Positions 7,410-18,710 are shown, counted from the stretch's first letter. The stretch is DNA of 64,000 nucleotides from Rudaeicoccus suwonensis (GCF_007829035.1 NZ_VIVQ01000001.1:2294001-2358000), one strand, 5' to 3'. The notes: a model not told the origin generated them from the letters alone. A program made the numbers and translations.

Positions 7410-9809
7410 TCAGGCGATGTCGAGACCGAGGGCCTCCGCGCGGGCCGCGACCGCGTCCACCGGCCGATCGAGATGGTCGGCGAGTTCGGCGAGCCCGAGC
7501 CCGAGGTCGGCGCCGTCGCGCAGCTCCTCGTCGTCCTCTGCGCTCCACCCGTCGGCGGGCACGTATGCCGCAGGCGCCTGCGGCACCTCGGATTCGTCCA
7601 CAGGTGCAGCGACCTGCGGCTCACTGACCCGGGCGGTCTCGGGGTCGGGTGCTTCGGGCGTGATCGCCGCTGGCTCCTCCGCCACAGGACCGGCGCCGTC
7701 GGTCATCAGCAGCGTGTCACCCAGAGCGTCGTAGGCGGCGGACTGCTCCAAGCGGTCCGCAGCGGCGGCCGAGCCGAGTGCCGACTCCGCTGTCGCAGAT
7801 GTATTCCGTTGCCTTGCAGCAGTTTTGGGCTTCACCGACTGATGCAGTCGCGCCGGTTCGTGAACCGGCAGCACGGGCGCGGCGACCTCGTCGAGGCGCT
7901 TGAGCGCCTTCAGCACCAGAGCGCGGTCGCTGGTCGGCCAGAACGGTGGCAGCGACTTCTGCAGGAATCCGGCATACCGGGCGGTGACCATCCGGGTGTC
8001 CAGGAAGGCGACGACGCCGCGATCGTCGCCGCGACGGATCAACCGGCCCGCACCCTGCGCCAGTCGCAGGGCGGCGTGTGTCGCCGAAACGGCCATGAAG
8101 CCGTTGCCGCCACGGCGGGCGATCTCTTGCGAGCGCGCAGACGCCAGCGGGTCGTCGGGGCGCGGGAACGGGATGCGGTCGATGATCACCAACTGGCAGG
8201 CTGATCCAGGCACATCGACGCCCTGCCACAGCGTCATGGTGCCGAACAGGCAGGTGCGCCCGTCAGCCGCGAATTGCCGCACCAGCGTGGTGATCTGGTC
8301 GTCGCCCTGGCACAGCACTGGGATGTCGTCGCCGAGGCGGGTGCGCATCTCCTCCGCTGCCGCCTTGGCGGCGCGCGTCGAGGAGAACAACCCGAGAGTG
8401 CGGCCGCCGGCAGCGCGGACCAGCACCTCGATCTCGTCCAGCGCCGCCGGCGAGAGCCCGTCACGACCGGGAGCGGGCAACTGGGAGGCGACATACGCAA
8501 TGGCCTGTCGCGGGTAGTCGAACGGCGAACCGACGTCGAGACCGGTCCACTGCGGGCCACCCTCACCGCGCAGGCCGAGCGTGCCCGCCACCGAGTCGAA
8601 GGTGCCGCCGAGCTCGAGTGTGGCGGAGGTCATCACGACCGTCCGATCGCCAAAAACCTTGTCGCGCAACAACATTGCGACACTCATGGGTGCGACGCGC
8701 AGCACCGCTCCACGCCGCGGGTCCTGGGAGATCCAAACGACGTCGAGTTCACGTCCCTCCAACACGCGGTCGGCGTTGTCGAAGATCTCGTCGACGGCGG
8801 CTCGTGCCACCTGTCGCGCGCCGTCGTTGTCGGCCGGCGTCGCGGGCTTCAACTCCGACTGCACCGACCGCGCGGCGTCGCGGACCCGCGCGAGCGCCAA
8901 TGCCAGCGAGTCGGGCACACCCATGAGTCGGCCTTCGGGAAATCCGCCGAGTAACTCCTGCAGAAGTTCGCCGGCCTCTCGCATCGCCGAGGCATCCGCC
9001 ATACGACCGCAGCGTCGGGCAGCAGTGGCCACCATCGGACCGGTGAGTTCGTCGGTGATCGTCGAGGTGACCCGGTCGACGAGTTCGTGTGCCTCGTCGA
9101 CGACGAGCACGTCGTGTTCGGGCAGCATCTGACGCCCTTCGAAGGCGTCGATGGCCATGAAGCTGTGGTTGGTGACGATGACGTCGACGTTCTTGGCGCG
9201 TGCTCGCGAGCGTTCGACGAAGCACTCCTGCACCATCGGACACTTCGAGCCGAGGCACTCCTCCGCCGACACCGACACCTGCCGCCAGGCACGCTCACTG
9301 ACGCCCGGGACGAGTTCGTCGCGCTCACCGGTCTCGGTCTCCTGCGCCCACTCGCGCAGTCGCACGACCTCCTCGCCGATGCGACCCGCGGCGCGATCGA
9401 CCTCGCCCACCTCGAACAGGCCCTCCTCGTCCTCGGGGTAGCCGCCTTCGATCTTGTGCAGACACAGGTAGTTTCGTCGTCCCTTGACCAAGCCGTAAGT
9501 CGGCCGGCGGCCCAGCTCCGGCGCGAGCGCGTCGGCGATGCGCGGCAGATCACGGTCGACGATCTGGGCCTGCAGCGCGAGGGTGGCCGTCGCAACGACG
9601 GCAGGCTGCCCGGCGGCCACCGCGTGCTTGATGGCCGGCACGAGATATGCCAGTGACTTGCCGGTGCCGGTGCCTGCCTGCACGAGCAGGTGCGAGCCGC
9701 TGGCGATCGCCTGATCGACCGCGCGGGCCATCTTGGCCTGACCGGGCCGGTCGGAGCCGCCCACTCCCCCGATTGCGGCGTGCATGAGCGAATCAAGATC
9801 GGCGGGCAT
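7410..9809 (-). CDS. dinG: DinG/XPD-type ATP-dependent DNA helicase
   Basis: This 799-aa superfamily 2 helicase has Walker A QAGTGTGKS at about residues 44-52, Walker B VVDEAHE, and four cysteines (LCLHK, CLGSKC, ECFVE) positioned as in XPD/DinG iron-sulfur domains. The C-terminal motifs ATLWQGVD-like (MTLWQGVDVPG) and GRLIRR are present. Such helicases unwind forked DNA and RNA-DNA hybrids during repair. The last 110-120 residues are a Pro/Glu/Ala-rich linker plus a short helical module (DGWSAEDDEELRDGADLGLG) not part of the helicase core. No SOS box was recognised upstream. Confidence 0.9.
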   Translation of the reverse strand: MPADLDSLMHAAIGGVGGSDRPGQAKMARAVDQAIASGSHLLVQAGTGTGKSLAYLVPAIKHAVAAGQPAVVATATLALQAQIVDRDLPRIADALAPELGRRPTYGLVKGRRNYLCLHKIEGGYPEDEEGLFEVGEVDRAAGRIGEEVVRLREWAQETETGERDELVPGVSERAWRQVSVSAEECLGSKCPMVQECFVERSRARAKNVDVIVTNHSFMAIDAFEGRQMLPEHDVLVVDEAHELVDRVTSTITDELTGPMVATAARRCGRMADASAMREAGELLQELLGGFPEGRLMGVPDSLALALARVRDAARSVQSELKPATPADNDGARQVARAAVDEIFDNADRVLEGRELDVVWISQDPRRGAVLRVAPMSVAMLLRDKVFGDRTVVMTSATLELGGTFDSVAGTLGLRGEGGPQWTGLDVGSPFDYPRQAIAYVASQLPAPGRDGLSPAALDEIEVLVRAAGGRTLGLFSSTRAAKAAAEEMRTRLGDDIPVLCQGDDQITTLVRQFAADGRTCLFGTMTLWQGVDVPGSACQLVIIDRIPFPRPDDPLASARSQEIARRGGNGFMAVSATHAALRLAQGAGRLIRRGDDRGVVAFLDTRMVTARYAGFLQKSLPPFWPTSDRALVLKALKRLDEVAAPVLPVHEPARLHQSVKPKTAARQRNTSATAESALGSAAAADRLEQSAAYDALGDTLLMTDGAGPVAEEPAAITPEAPDPETARVSEPQVAAPVDESEVPQAPAAYVPADGWSAEDDEELRDGADLGLGLAELADHLDRPVDAVAARAEALGLDIA

Positions 9810-9875
9810 CGCACCAGGGTATGCCGTGCCGACGTCACCGCCGGGCGACCATCCACAGAGCCGTGGCGCCTGGTG

Positions 9876-12560
9876 TCAGCGGCCCGGCATACCGCCCGGA
9901 GCGACGATGAGGTGTGCCACCAGCGCGGTCCAGCCGGTCTGGTGGGTGGCACCGAGCCCCGCACCGGTGTCACCGTCGAAATATTCGCTGAAGGTCACGT
10001 GCTCATCCCACAGCGGCCCGCTCGGATACCAGCGCGGCGTGCCCGGGCGACGACCGTTCGCGCCGACGCGGAACAGGCTGACCAGGCGCTCGGACAGATC
10101 CGCCGCCGCTGCACCGATGGAGCGTTTGTCACCCGACCCGGAGGGATCCTCGACCAGTTCGTCCGGGTAGGCCGCCGCATACGACCACATCGCGTCGAGC
10201 AGCAGATAGTTCACCGGAAACCACACCGGGCCACGCCAATTGGAGTTGCCACCGAACAGGCCCGTGTCGGACTCGGCCGGGTTGTAGCGGATGGAGAAGT
10301 CGCCACCGTCGATGTCCATGCTGAACTGCTCACGGTACTGCGCCGACAGAGATCTGATGCCGTGCGGCGACAGGAACTCCGACTCGTCGAACATCCGCTT
10401 CACCAAGCGGACCCGGCGACTCCGCCCGACCAGTGTCAGCGTCATACGTGCGTCGTCGTGCAGCTCGTGGTGGATCAGCACGTCGGCCAGTCCGGGGTCG
10501 CGCCGTTCGACCCAGTCGACCTCCTTGATCAGCGAGGGCAACTCGACCATCAGCGCCGGGTGCACCGACTCGACAGCGATCAGCGGCAGCAGGCCGACCA
10601 GCGAGCGCACCGGCAGCTGTTCGGAGGATCCATCGGTATGCACGATCGAGTCGTAGAAGAAGCCGTCGTCCTCGTTCCACAGCGAGATGCCACGGCTGCC
10701 GAAGTTCTCCAGTGCACCGGTCAGCCGCAGGAAATACTCGAAGAAGGTGCGCGTGGTGGAGTCCCATCCGTCGGTGTGACGGGTCAGCTCCACCGCGATG
10801 CGCAGCATGGACAGGGCGTAGAACGCCATCCAGCTCGTGGCATCCGACTGCTCCAACCGCATCCCGTCCGGCAGCGGCTGCGAGCGGTCGAACAGGCCAA
10901 CGTTGTCCATGCCGAGGAAGCCGCCCTCGAACAGGTAAGTCCCTTCAGAATCCTTGCGATTGACCCACCAGGAGAAGTTGAAGAGCAGCTTGGTGAACAC
11001 TCGCACCAGGAAGCCGCGGTCGGTGCCGCCATCGACGGTGAACACCTGCCACGCAGCCCAGGCGTGCACCGGTGGGTTGACGTCGTTGAAGTTCCACTCA
11101 TATGCCGGCAGCTGACCGTTCGGGTGCTGTGCCCACTCGCGCACCATGAGTTCGACCTGCGACTTGGCGAAGTCAGGGTCGATCTGTGCGAGGGGAACCG
11201 TGTGGAAGGCGAGATCCCACGAGGCGAACCACGGGTACTCCCACTCGTCGGGCATCGAGATGACGTCGGCGAGGTCGAAATGGGTCCAACTGCTGTTACG
11301 ACCTGTCTTGGGGTCGCGGCGGGCAGCCGGAGGCGTCGGCTGCGCCGGGTCACCCTCCAGCCACTCGTGCACCGAATACCTGAAAAGCTGCTTCCCCCAG
11401 AGCAATCCGGCGAAAGCGCGACGTGCGATATGAGCATCCTCGGCCGTCGTCGTCGCTGGAATCACCGCAGCGTAGAACTCATCTGCCTCGGCGCGACGTT
11501 CGGCGATCACCTCGTCGAAACCGGCTCCGAAAGCAGTGCCGACCGCGGGCGCCTCGAAGGGCGCACTGTCGGCCTCGCTTCCTGCTGCGACCGCGCGCAT
11601 CCGCAGCCGGACGGTCTGACTGGCGCCGGGCGCAATGGCGTCGAAGTGCCACCAGAAGCCGACCTTGGTGCCGTGGTCGTCGCGGGTACGTGATGGATCG
11701 CCGTGCACGATCGCAGTGTCGATGCCATTCTTCGGACAGTCGCTGGCGTTAGCCGAACCCCACAGCGACTCAGCATCGGTCTCGTTGTCACAGAAGAGAA
11801 TTCGCGGGTCGCCATCTGCTTCGATCTCGTAGGTGCCGAGCCAGGCATGCTCGGCTCGGACCACCGGCCCGTCGAGAGCCAGGGAGGGCGCGCGATCGTC
11901 GCGGCCCCAGGCCCACGTGTTGCGGAACCACGCCTGGGGTACGACGTCGACCGGTGCTGCGTCAGGCCCATGGTTGGTGACCGTGACCTCCATCAGCACA
12001 TCGGTCGGACTCGCCTTTGCATAGGTGACGGTCACGTCGAAAAACCTGTTGTCGGCGAGGACCCCGGTGTCGGTGAGCTCGTACTCCGGGTCGAGCTTGC
12101 CACGAGAAGCGTTGCCGGCCAACAGATCCGCATAGGGGAAGGCGGCTTGCGGGTAGCGGTAGAGCCAGGACGCGAACGAGTGCGTCGGCGTCGCATCGGT
12201 CGGCCACCAGATCTCTTTGACGTCTTCGCCGTGGTTGCCCTGGGCGTTGGTCAGCCCGAAGTAGCGCTCCTTGAGCCGGTCGTCGTGGCCGTTCCACAGC
12301 GCGATACCGAGGTTGAGGAATCCGAAGCGGTCACAGAGCCCCGCCATACCGTCCTCGCCCCATCGATAGGCGCGTCGGTGCGCATGGTCGAACGGCAAGT
12401 AGTCCCAGGCGTTTCCGTCCTCCGAGTAGTCCTCACGGACGGTGCCCCACTGGCGACCGGACACGTAGGGCCCCCACAGACGCCACGCTGCGTCGGGTCC
12501 GGAGGATGCCGCGAGTCGGTCGTGCTCGGCGGAGGTCGCGGGTGCGGGTGTGGTCGTCAC
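9876..12560 (-). CDS. GH63/MGH1-type glycoside hydrolase
   Basis: The product (894 aa from GTG at 12560; an ATG at 12605 would add 15 residues) begins with an N-terminal beta domain (RLWGPYVSGRQWGTVREDYS) followed by a large (alpha/alpha)6 catalytic region. Segments such as WFASWDLAFHTVPLAQIDP and WRGPVWFPVNYLL are typical of bacterial family 63 / MGH1-like glucosidases. These are cytoplasmic enzymes acting on alpha-glucosides or compatible solutes such as glucosylglycerate; the real substrate cannot be told from sequence. No signal peptide is seen. It stands alone, with hflX upstream on the same strand after 101 bp. Confidence 0.8.
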   Translation of the reverse strand: MTTTPAPATSAEHDRLAASSGPDAAWRLWGPYVSGRQWGTVREDYSEDGNAWDYLPFDHAHRRAYRWGEDGMAGLCDRFGFLNLGIALWNGHDDRLKERYFGLTNAQGNHGEDVKEIWWPTDATPTHSFASWLYRYPQAAFPYADLLAGNASRGKLDPEYELTDTGVLADNRFFDVTVTYAKASPTDVLMEVTVTNHGPDAAPVDVVPQAWFRNTWAWGRDDRAPSLALDGPVVRAEHAWLGTYEIEADGDPRILFCDNETDAESLWGSANASDCPKNGIDTAIVHGDPSRTRDDHGTKVGFWWHFDAIAPGASQTVRLRMRAVAAGSEADSAPFEAPAVGTAFGAGFDEVIAERRAEADEFYAAVIPATTTAEDAHIARRAFAGLLWGKQLFRYSVHEWLEGDPAQPTPPAARRDPKTGRNSSWTHFDLADVISMPDEWEYPWFASWDLAFHTVPLAQIDPDFAKSQVELMVREWAQHPNGQLPAYEWNFNDVNPPVHAWAAWQVFTVDGGTDRGFLVRVFTKLLFNFSWWVNRKDSEGTYLFEGGFLGMDNVGLFDRSQPLPDGMRLEQSDATSWMAFYALSMLRIAVELTRHTDGWDSTTRTFFEYFLRLTGALENFGSRGISLWNEDDGFFYDSIVHTDGSSEQLPVRSLVGLLPLIAVESVHPALMVELPSLIKEVDWVERRDPGLADVLIHHELHDDARMTLTLVGRSRRVRLVKRMFDESEFLSPHGIRSLSAQYREQFSMDIDGGDFSIRYNPAESDTGLFGGNSNWRGPVWFPVNYLLLDAMWSYAAAYPDELVEDPSGSGDKRSIGAAAADLSERLVSLFRVGANGRRPGTPRWYPSGPLWDEHVTFSEYFDGDTGAGLGATHQTGWTALVAHLIVAPGGMPGR

Positions 12561-12661
12561 GGAATCGAGACTGCCACGGTCACACCCACCGTGGCCGTCC
12601 GGCACCTGCGAATCCGTCGAGAAGGCTCGCGGTCGTCAGGACGTGGGAGTCGCCGACCCGG

Positions 12662-14164
12662 TCAGAGCACGTATGCCGCAAGCTCGGCCTGCAGGGTCGG
12701 CGTCACTTTGGCGTGCACATGGGTGCCCTCGGCCGTGTGCTCGGTGTCGAGCACCTCACCTTCCTCGTGCAGGCTGCTCAGCAGGTCGCCGCGGTCGTAG
12801 GGCAGCAGCACCTCGATGCGGATCTGCGGTCGCGGAAGTTCGGCCGCGATCAACTCGAGAAGTTCGGCGAATCCACTTCCGGTGCGGGCAGATACAGCGA
12901 TCGCATGCTTCTCGCCACGCAACAGCCGGTCGAGCACCTCGGGGTCGGCGACGTCGGCCTTGTTGACGACGATGACCTCTTTCACGTCGTGTGCACCGAC
13001 GTCGGCGAGCACTTCGCGCACCGCGCTGATCTGTGACTCGGGGTCGGGGTGCGAGCCGTCGACCACGTGCAGCAGCAGGTCGGAGTCGGCGACTTCCTCC
13101 AGCGTCGAACGGAAGGCCTCGACGAGTTGATGTGGCAATTCGCGGACGAAGCCCACTGTGTCGGCGAGGGTGTAATGCCGCCCGTCGGCGGTCTCGGCCC
13201 GTCGCACGGTCGGATCGAGGGTGGCGAACAGCTGGTTCTGCACGAGCACGCCGGCACCGGTGAGTCTGTTGAGGATCGAGGACTTGCCGGCGTTGGTGTA
13301 GCCGGCGATCGCGACCGACGGCACGGAGTTCGCGCGACGCGAGTGGCGCTTGGTGTCGCGCATGGTCTTCATCCCGGTCAGCTCGTGCTTGAGCTTGCTG
13401 ATGCGGGTGTTGATGCGTCGCCGGTCGAGCTCGATCTTGGTCTCACCGGGGCCACGGGAGCCCATGCCCTGGCCACCAGCGGCCTGGCCACCGGCCTGCC
13501 GGGACATCGACTCACCCCAGCCGCGTAGGCGCGGGAGCAGGTACTGCAGTTGCGCGAGTTCGACCTGTGCCTTGCCCTCTTTGGACTTGGCATGCTGGGC
13601 GAAGATGTCGAGGATCAGCGCGGTGCGGTCGATGACCTTGACCTTGACGACGTCCTCCAGGCCGCGCCGCTGGCTCGGTGTGAGTTCGGCGTCGGCGACG
13701 ACGGTGTCGGCGCCCTCGGCGATGACGATGTCGCGCAACTCCTGCGCCTTGCCCGAGCCCATCCAGGTGCCCGGGTCCGGCTTCTGCCGCCGCTGCAGCA
13801 CCCCGGCCAGCACGGTGGACCCGGCTGTCTCGGCGAGCGCGGACAGTTCACGCAGTGAGTTCTCGGCGTCGAGCGCCGTGCCGTCGCCCCACACGCCGGC
13901 CAGCACGACCCGCTCAAGACGCAGCTGGCGGTACTCGACCTCGGTGACGTCCTGCAGTTCGGTGGACAGTCCCGCGACACGTCGCAGGGCGGCGCGCTCC
14001 TGACGGTCGAACTGGTCTCCATCGGCGCCGGAGTCCTCGATCAGAAAACCGTCGGAGTCGTAGCGGGGGTCGTGGTCGGCCTCGGCAGCCAGAGCGGCGG
14101 CGCGACCATCGAGCAGATCGGGGCGGGCGGCCATCGCGCCTCCAGGGGTGTGTGTTTCGGTCAT
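12662..14164 (-). CDS. hflX: GTPase HflX, ribosome-associated
   Basis: The 500-aa GTPase has an N-terminal glycine-rich HflX domain (GMGSRGPGETKIELDRRRI) and a G domain with G1 GYTNAGKSS, G3 DTVGF and G4 NKAD. HflX splits stalled or heat-damaged ribosomes and rescues 50S subunits. The start MTETHTPGGAM at 14164 is supported by GAGGAGA just upstream; the open frame before it is unlikely to be coding. The extended acidic N-terminus (about residues 1-70) is an actinobacterial feature. The gene diverges from the ABC exporter and sits near miaA and dapF, as in many actinobacteria. Confidence 0.95.
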   Translation of the reverse strand: MTETHTPGGAMAARPDLLDGRAAALAAEADHDPRYDSDGFLIEDSGADGDQFDRQERAALRRVAGLSTELQDVTEVEYRQLRLERVVLAGVWGDGTALDAENSLRELSALAETAGSTVLAGVLQRRQKPDPGTWMGSGKAQELRDIVIAEGADTVVADAELTPSQRRGLEDVVKVKVIDRTALILDIFAQHAKSKEGKAQVELAQLQYLLPRLRGWGESMSRQAGGQAAGGQGMGSRGPGETKIELDRRRINTRISKLKHELTGMKTMRDTKRHSRRANSVPSVAIAGYTNAGKSSILNRLTGAGVLVQNQLFATLDPTVRRAETADGRHYTLADTVGFVRELPHQLVEAFRSTLEEVADSDLLLHVVDGSHPDPESQISAVREVLADVGAHDVKEVIVVNKADVADPEVLDRLLRGEKHAIAVSARTGSGFAELLELIAAELPRPQIRIEVLLPYDRGDLLSSLHEEGEVLDTEHTAEGTHVHAKVTPTLQAELAAYVL

Positions 14165-14430
14165 GTTCTCCTCAGGTTCGCAAAGGTGAACGCCATACGC
14201 GAATTCTTTATGCCGATCAGCGGGCGCGTCGAACCATTCGTGCCGCACCGCACTGCTCGTACCCGCTCGGACCCGCACGCACCCGCGCGTGTCGCGTCAT
14301 GCGGACTCGCACCGCTCACGAGATGTCGCTGCTGGTCGTCACCGGTGCAGAGAACCGGCACATGCCGACATCTCGCGACCACAAATCTGGCAGGAGCGCG
14401 CCAGACTGCGCCCCTACACTCGGCGTCCTG

Positions 14431-15404
<974 letters not shown>

Positions 15405-15408
<4 letters not shown>

Positions 15409-16280
15409 GCTCACCCGCCACCTCCTCCGCGGCCATCACCGACCGGCCCACCCGATCGGTGACGCGTTCGAGCTGGACAGCTCTCGGTGCACTCATGCTG
15501 CGCGATGTCGTCGTCTTGCGAAAACACTGGTGGGAGTTCGTGATTCGCACACTCATCCAGCCGTTCCTGCTGTGCTTCGTGTTCCTCTATGTCTTCCCCA
15601 AGATCGGCCAGGGCGTCGGCGGAGGCCATGGCGCGAAGGCCGAATCCGGCTTCGCGACCGTGCTCGTTCCCGGCGTCGTCGGCATCTCGATCATGTTTCA
15701 GGGTGTCCAGTCGATCGCGCTGGCGATGGCGCAGGAGTTCGGCTACACACGCGAGATCGAGGACCGTGTCCAGGCGCCCTGCCCGATCTGGCTGGTCGCG
15801 ATCGCGAAGGTGCTCTCGGGTGCGGTGCAGGGGCTGATCTCGGCGATCATCGTGCTGCCCATCGCCTCGGTGGTGCACGCACCCGGCGTCCGCGCCAACC
15901 TCGATCTGCACTGGCTGGTGATCCTGACCCTGGTGCCGCTGTGCTGCGTGGCGATGTCCGGTCTCGGACTCCTGCTCGGCACCACCTTCGAACCACGCAA
16001 CATCGGTCTGATGTTCGGCTTCATCATCCTGCCGATCACCTTCCTCGGCGGCACGTACTACTCGTGGACAAAGCTATCACCGGTGACGATCGGCGGCTTT
16101 CACTGGCTGCAGACGCTCGTGCTGATCAACCCGCTGATCTACGTCAACGAGGGCATGCGCGCGGCCTTCACCGCAGGCCCGCACATGCATCTGTGGGCGG
16201 TCTATCCGGTGATCGTCGCGTTCGGGGCCGGCTTCCTGACGTTGGGGCTGCGCAACTTCCGGCGCCGGGTGCTGTCCTGA
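15405..16280 (+). CDS. ABC-2 type exporter permease
   Basis: The 291-aa membrane protein has six predicted hydrophobic segments and an ABC2_membrane layout: cytoplasmic N-terminus, first helix FVIRTLIQPFLLCFVFLYVF, and a conserved late segment (FIILPITFLGGTYYSWTKL) containing the GG-YS pattern of DrrB-type permeases. Its start overlaps the stop of the ATPase gene by 4 bp, so the two are translationally coupled and form one exporter. Substrate unknown. Confidence 0.87.
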
Positions 16281-16335
16281 ACAATCACCGCGCACGTATG
16301 ACGATCCGCGTCCCGCCGGTAGCCTCATCGACGCC

Positions 16336-16935
16336 ATGAGCGACCACTACTTCTCCGCCCAACCGGCCAGTCCCGACGAACGCCGCACGATCAACGTGCC
16401 GCTCGCCGGTCGAACCCGCGCGGTGCAGGTGGCGCCGGGCGTCTTCTCCGCCGAGCGTATCGACCAGGGCACCTCGGTGCTGCTGCAGCATGCGCCGTTG
16501 CCGCCCAGCGACGGGACCTTCCTGGACATCGGGTGCGGCTGGGGACCGATCGCGCTGTCGCTGGCGCTGCACTCCCCCGATGCGGCTGTGTGGGCGGTCG
16601 ACGTCAACGAGCGCGCCCGCGATCTCACGCACATGAACGCCATCTCGTTGGGCTGCAACCATATTCACGTTGCTGCACCGGACGACGTGCCCGGCGACGT
16701 CCGGTTCGACGTGATCTGGTCGAACCCGCCGATCCGCGTCGGCAAGGACGTGCTGCACGACCTGATGTCGACCTGGCTGCCGCGTCTGGCCCGGGGCGGC
16801 AGCGCGTATCTCGTGGTGCAGCGCAACCTCGGTTCCGACTCGCTGCAGCGGTGGCTGGTCGACCAGGGTCATGCCACCGAGCGATTCACCAGTGTGCGCG
16901 GCTTCCGGATCCTCAGGGTCGCGGCGGCAGCGTGA
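16336..16935 (+). CDS. RsmC-like class I SAM methyltransferase
   Basis: The 199-aa protein carries the SAM-binding motif FLDIGCGWGPIALSLAL at about residues 57-73 and the catalytic motif SNPPIRVGK (N-P-P), which is characteristic of small-domain methyltransferases acting on exocyclic amino groups of nucleobases (RsmC/RlmG family). It is therefore probably an rRNA guanine-N2 methyltransferase, though it is a single-domain form. The last 23 bp overlap the 3' end of the convergent dapF gene. Confidence 0.82.
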   Translation: MSDHYFSAQPASPDERRTINVPLAGRTRAVQVAPGVFSAERIDQGTSVLLQHAPLPPSDGTFLDIGCGWGPIALSLALHSPDAAVWAVDVNERARDLTHMNAISLGCNHIHVAAPDDVPGDVRFDVIWSNPPIRVGKDVLHDLMSTWLPRLARGGSAYLVVQRNLGSDSLQRWLVDQGHATERFTSVRGFRILRVAAAA

Positions 16936-17785
16936 CAGTGCCTTCGGCGACCAGCGCCGCCGGGCCCGACAGCCAGACGCGATCGCCGTCGATGCGCACC
17001 CCGAGACGTCCGCCCGGCACATCGACATTCCACGCGAGCTGATCCAGCGGCTGCCCCGCCCACCACCAGGTCGCGATGGCCGCGGCTGCAGCGCCGGTGC
17101 CGCAACTGCGGGTCTCGCCCGCGCCGCGCTCGTGCACACGCATGCTCACCTGGCCCGGCTCGACCGCTCGCACGAACTCCACATTCGAGCCGTGCTCGGG
17201 ATGCGGGTCGATGTGGGGCGCAGCGCTCAGATCCAGACCACCGAGGTCGACGTCCTGCGGCAACGCCACGACGGTGTGCGGGTTGCCGAGGTCGAGGCTC
17301 AACGCGGGCAAGGGCACCGGCGCGCCGACGACTTGCACGACACTGTCCATGCCCCGCTCGGCGGCCTCGGCCGGACGCGTCAGCCGCCACGGCCCCAGGT
17401 CGGTGCTGAACCCGTCACCCACCGTCAGCACCCGCTTGACCCCGGCACGGGTGGCGATGTCGAACTCGCTGCCGCTGACCAGATGGTGATCGACCAGGTA
17501 TTTGGCGAAGACCCGCGTGCCGTTGCCGCACATCTCGGCGATCGAACCGTCGTGATTGCGGTAGTCCATGAACCACTGCGCCTCGCCGGAGTCATCGCGA
17601 ATCTCCTCTGGCGCCAACGCAATCGGCACGACGCGGATGAGTCCGTCCGCGCCGATTCCGCTACGCCTGTCGCACAGGAAGGTCACCTCCCGCGCGTCAA
17701 GATCGGGGGCGTCGTCATCGGGGGGCAGCAGCACGAAGTCGTTGAGAGTGCCGTGGCCTTTGGCGAATCGCAGCGTCGTCACCAC
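16913..17785 (-). CDS. dapF: diaminopimelate epimerase
   Basis: This converts LL- to meso-diaminopimelate for lysine and peptidoglycan synthesis. The roughly 290-aa protein has both catalytic cysteine motifs: MCGNGTRVFAKY (about residues 87-98) and RSCGTGAAAAAIA near the C-terminus, plus the N-terminal FAKGHGTLNDFVLL. The start is one of two adjacent GTG codons (17785 or 17782), immediately after the miaA stop, so the genes are coupled in the order miaA-dapF. The upstream extension to 17881 lies inside miaA and is rejected. Confidence 0.95.
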   Translation of the reverse strand: MVTTLRFAKGHGTLNDFVLLPPDDDAPDLDAREVTFLCDRRSGIGADGLIRVVPIALAPEEIRDDSGEAQWFMDYRNHDGSIAEMCGNGTRVFAKYLVDHHLVSGSEFDIATRAGVKRVLTVGDGFSTDLGPWRLTRPAEAAERGMDSVVQVVGAPVPLPALSLDLGNPHTVVALPQDVDLGGLDLSAAPHIDPHPEHGSNVEFVRAVEPGQVSMRVHERGAGETRSCGTGAAAAAIATWWWAGQPLDQLAWNVDVPGGRLGVRIDGDRVWLSGPAALVAEGTVTLPPRP

Positions 17786-17786
17786 G

Positions 17787-18710
17787 TCATTGTGTCCGAC
17801 CGCCACTGTCGACGATGTCGAGAGCCCGTTGCAGCAGATGCGGATCGTCATACGGCAGCCAGTTGATGCGTGGATCGGCACCGAACCACGAGTCCTGACG
17901 CTTGGCGAACTTCCTTGTCAATGCTGCTGTTTCGGCCTGTGCTTCATCTTGGTTCAGCCGACCGTCGAGCTGGGCCAGTGCTTGCGCATAGCCGATGGCG
18001 CGGCTTGCGGTGCGTCCCTCACGTATGCCGGCGGTGTCGAGACCGCGCACCTCCTCGAGGAGGCCATCGGCCCACATGCGGGCCACCCGTCGCTCGATGC
18101 GGTCGTGCAACGTGGGTCGGTCGATCCGCAGGCCGATCATCACCGCGGGCCGCAGGAACTGCCGCCGCGGCATGGTCGCGCTGAAGCGCCGGCCGGTGAG
18201 TTGGATGACCTCGAGGGCACGCACGATGCGACGACCGTTCGTGGGCAGGATCTGGGCTGCGGCCTGCGGATCCCGTTGCGCAAGTTCGGCATACAGCTCG
18301 GCGACGCCACGGGCGGCAAGCGCGGCCTCCCACGCGGCGCGCACCTGCGGTTCCGTCGGTGGGATCTGCAGGTCGTCGAGGGCGGCGCGACCGTAAAGAC
18401 CCGAGCCTCCCACCAGCACCGGACGACGGCCACGGCTCTCGATCTGCTGCATCACCGACCGCGAATCACGTTGGTATGCCGCAACACTCGCCTCATCGCG
18501 CACGTCGAGGACGTCTAGCAGATGGTGCGGCACGCCACCACGCTGCGCGATCGGTAGCTTGGCCGTGCCGATGTCCATGCCGCGGTAGAACTGCGAGGCG
18601 TCGGCGTTGACCACCTCACCCCGGAGGGCCTGCGCCAACGCGACTCCCAGGTCGGACTTACCCGTTGCTGTCGCACCGACGACGGCGACGATGGGGGCTG
18701 GAGCACTCAC
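17787..18710 (-). CDS. miaA: tRNA dimethylallyltransferase
   Basis: MiaA transfers a dimethylallyl group to A37 of tRNAs reading UNN codons; its product is then methylthiolated by MiaB, encoded 9 kb away. The 307-aa protein begins at GTG 18710 (VSAPAPIVAVVGATATGKSD, P-loop at about residues 13-20). It has the DASQFYRGMDIGTAK substrate loop and the family segment ILPTNGRRIVRALEV. The longer frame to 19358 is antisense to the next gene and not coding. The stop codon is followed directly by the dapF start. Confidence 0.95.
   Translation of the reverse strand: MSAPAPIVAVVGATATGKSDLGVALAQALRGEVVNADASQFYRGMDIGTAKLPIAQRGGVPHHLLDVLDVRDEASVAAYQRDSRSVMQQIESRGRRPVLVGGSGLYGRAALDDLQIPPTEPQVRAAWEAALAARGVAELYAELAQRDPQAAAQILPTNGRRIVRALEVIQLTGRRFSATMPRRQFLRPAVMIGLRIDRPTLHDRIERRVARMWADGLLEEVRGLDTAGIREGRTASRAIGYAQALAQLDGRLNQDEAQAETAALTRKFAKRQDSWFGADPRINWLPYDDPHLLQRALDIVDSGGRTQ

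Noticed and set aside
1480-12800. Long plus-strand open frames (for example 1480-3180, 3202-4863, 9690-11693) opposite degV, leuS and the glycoside hydrolase
   Set aside because: They are antisense to well-supported genes, have no domain logic and arise from the GC bias of the real frame.
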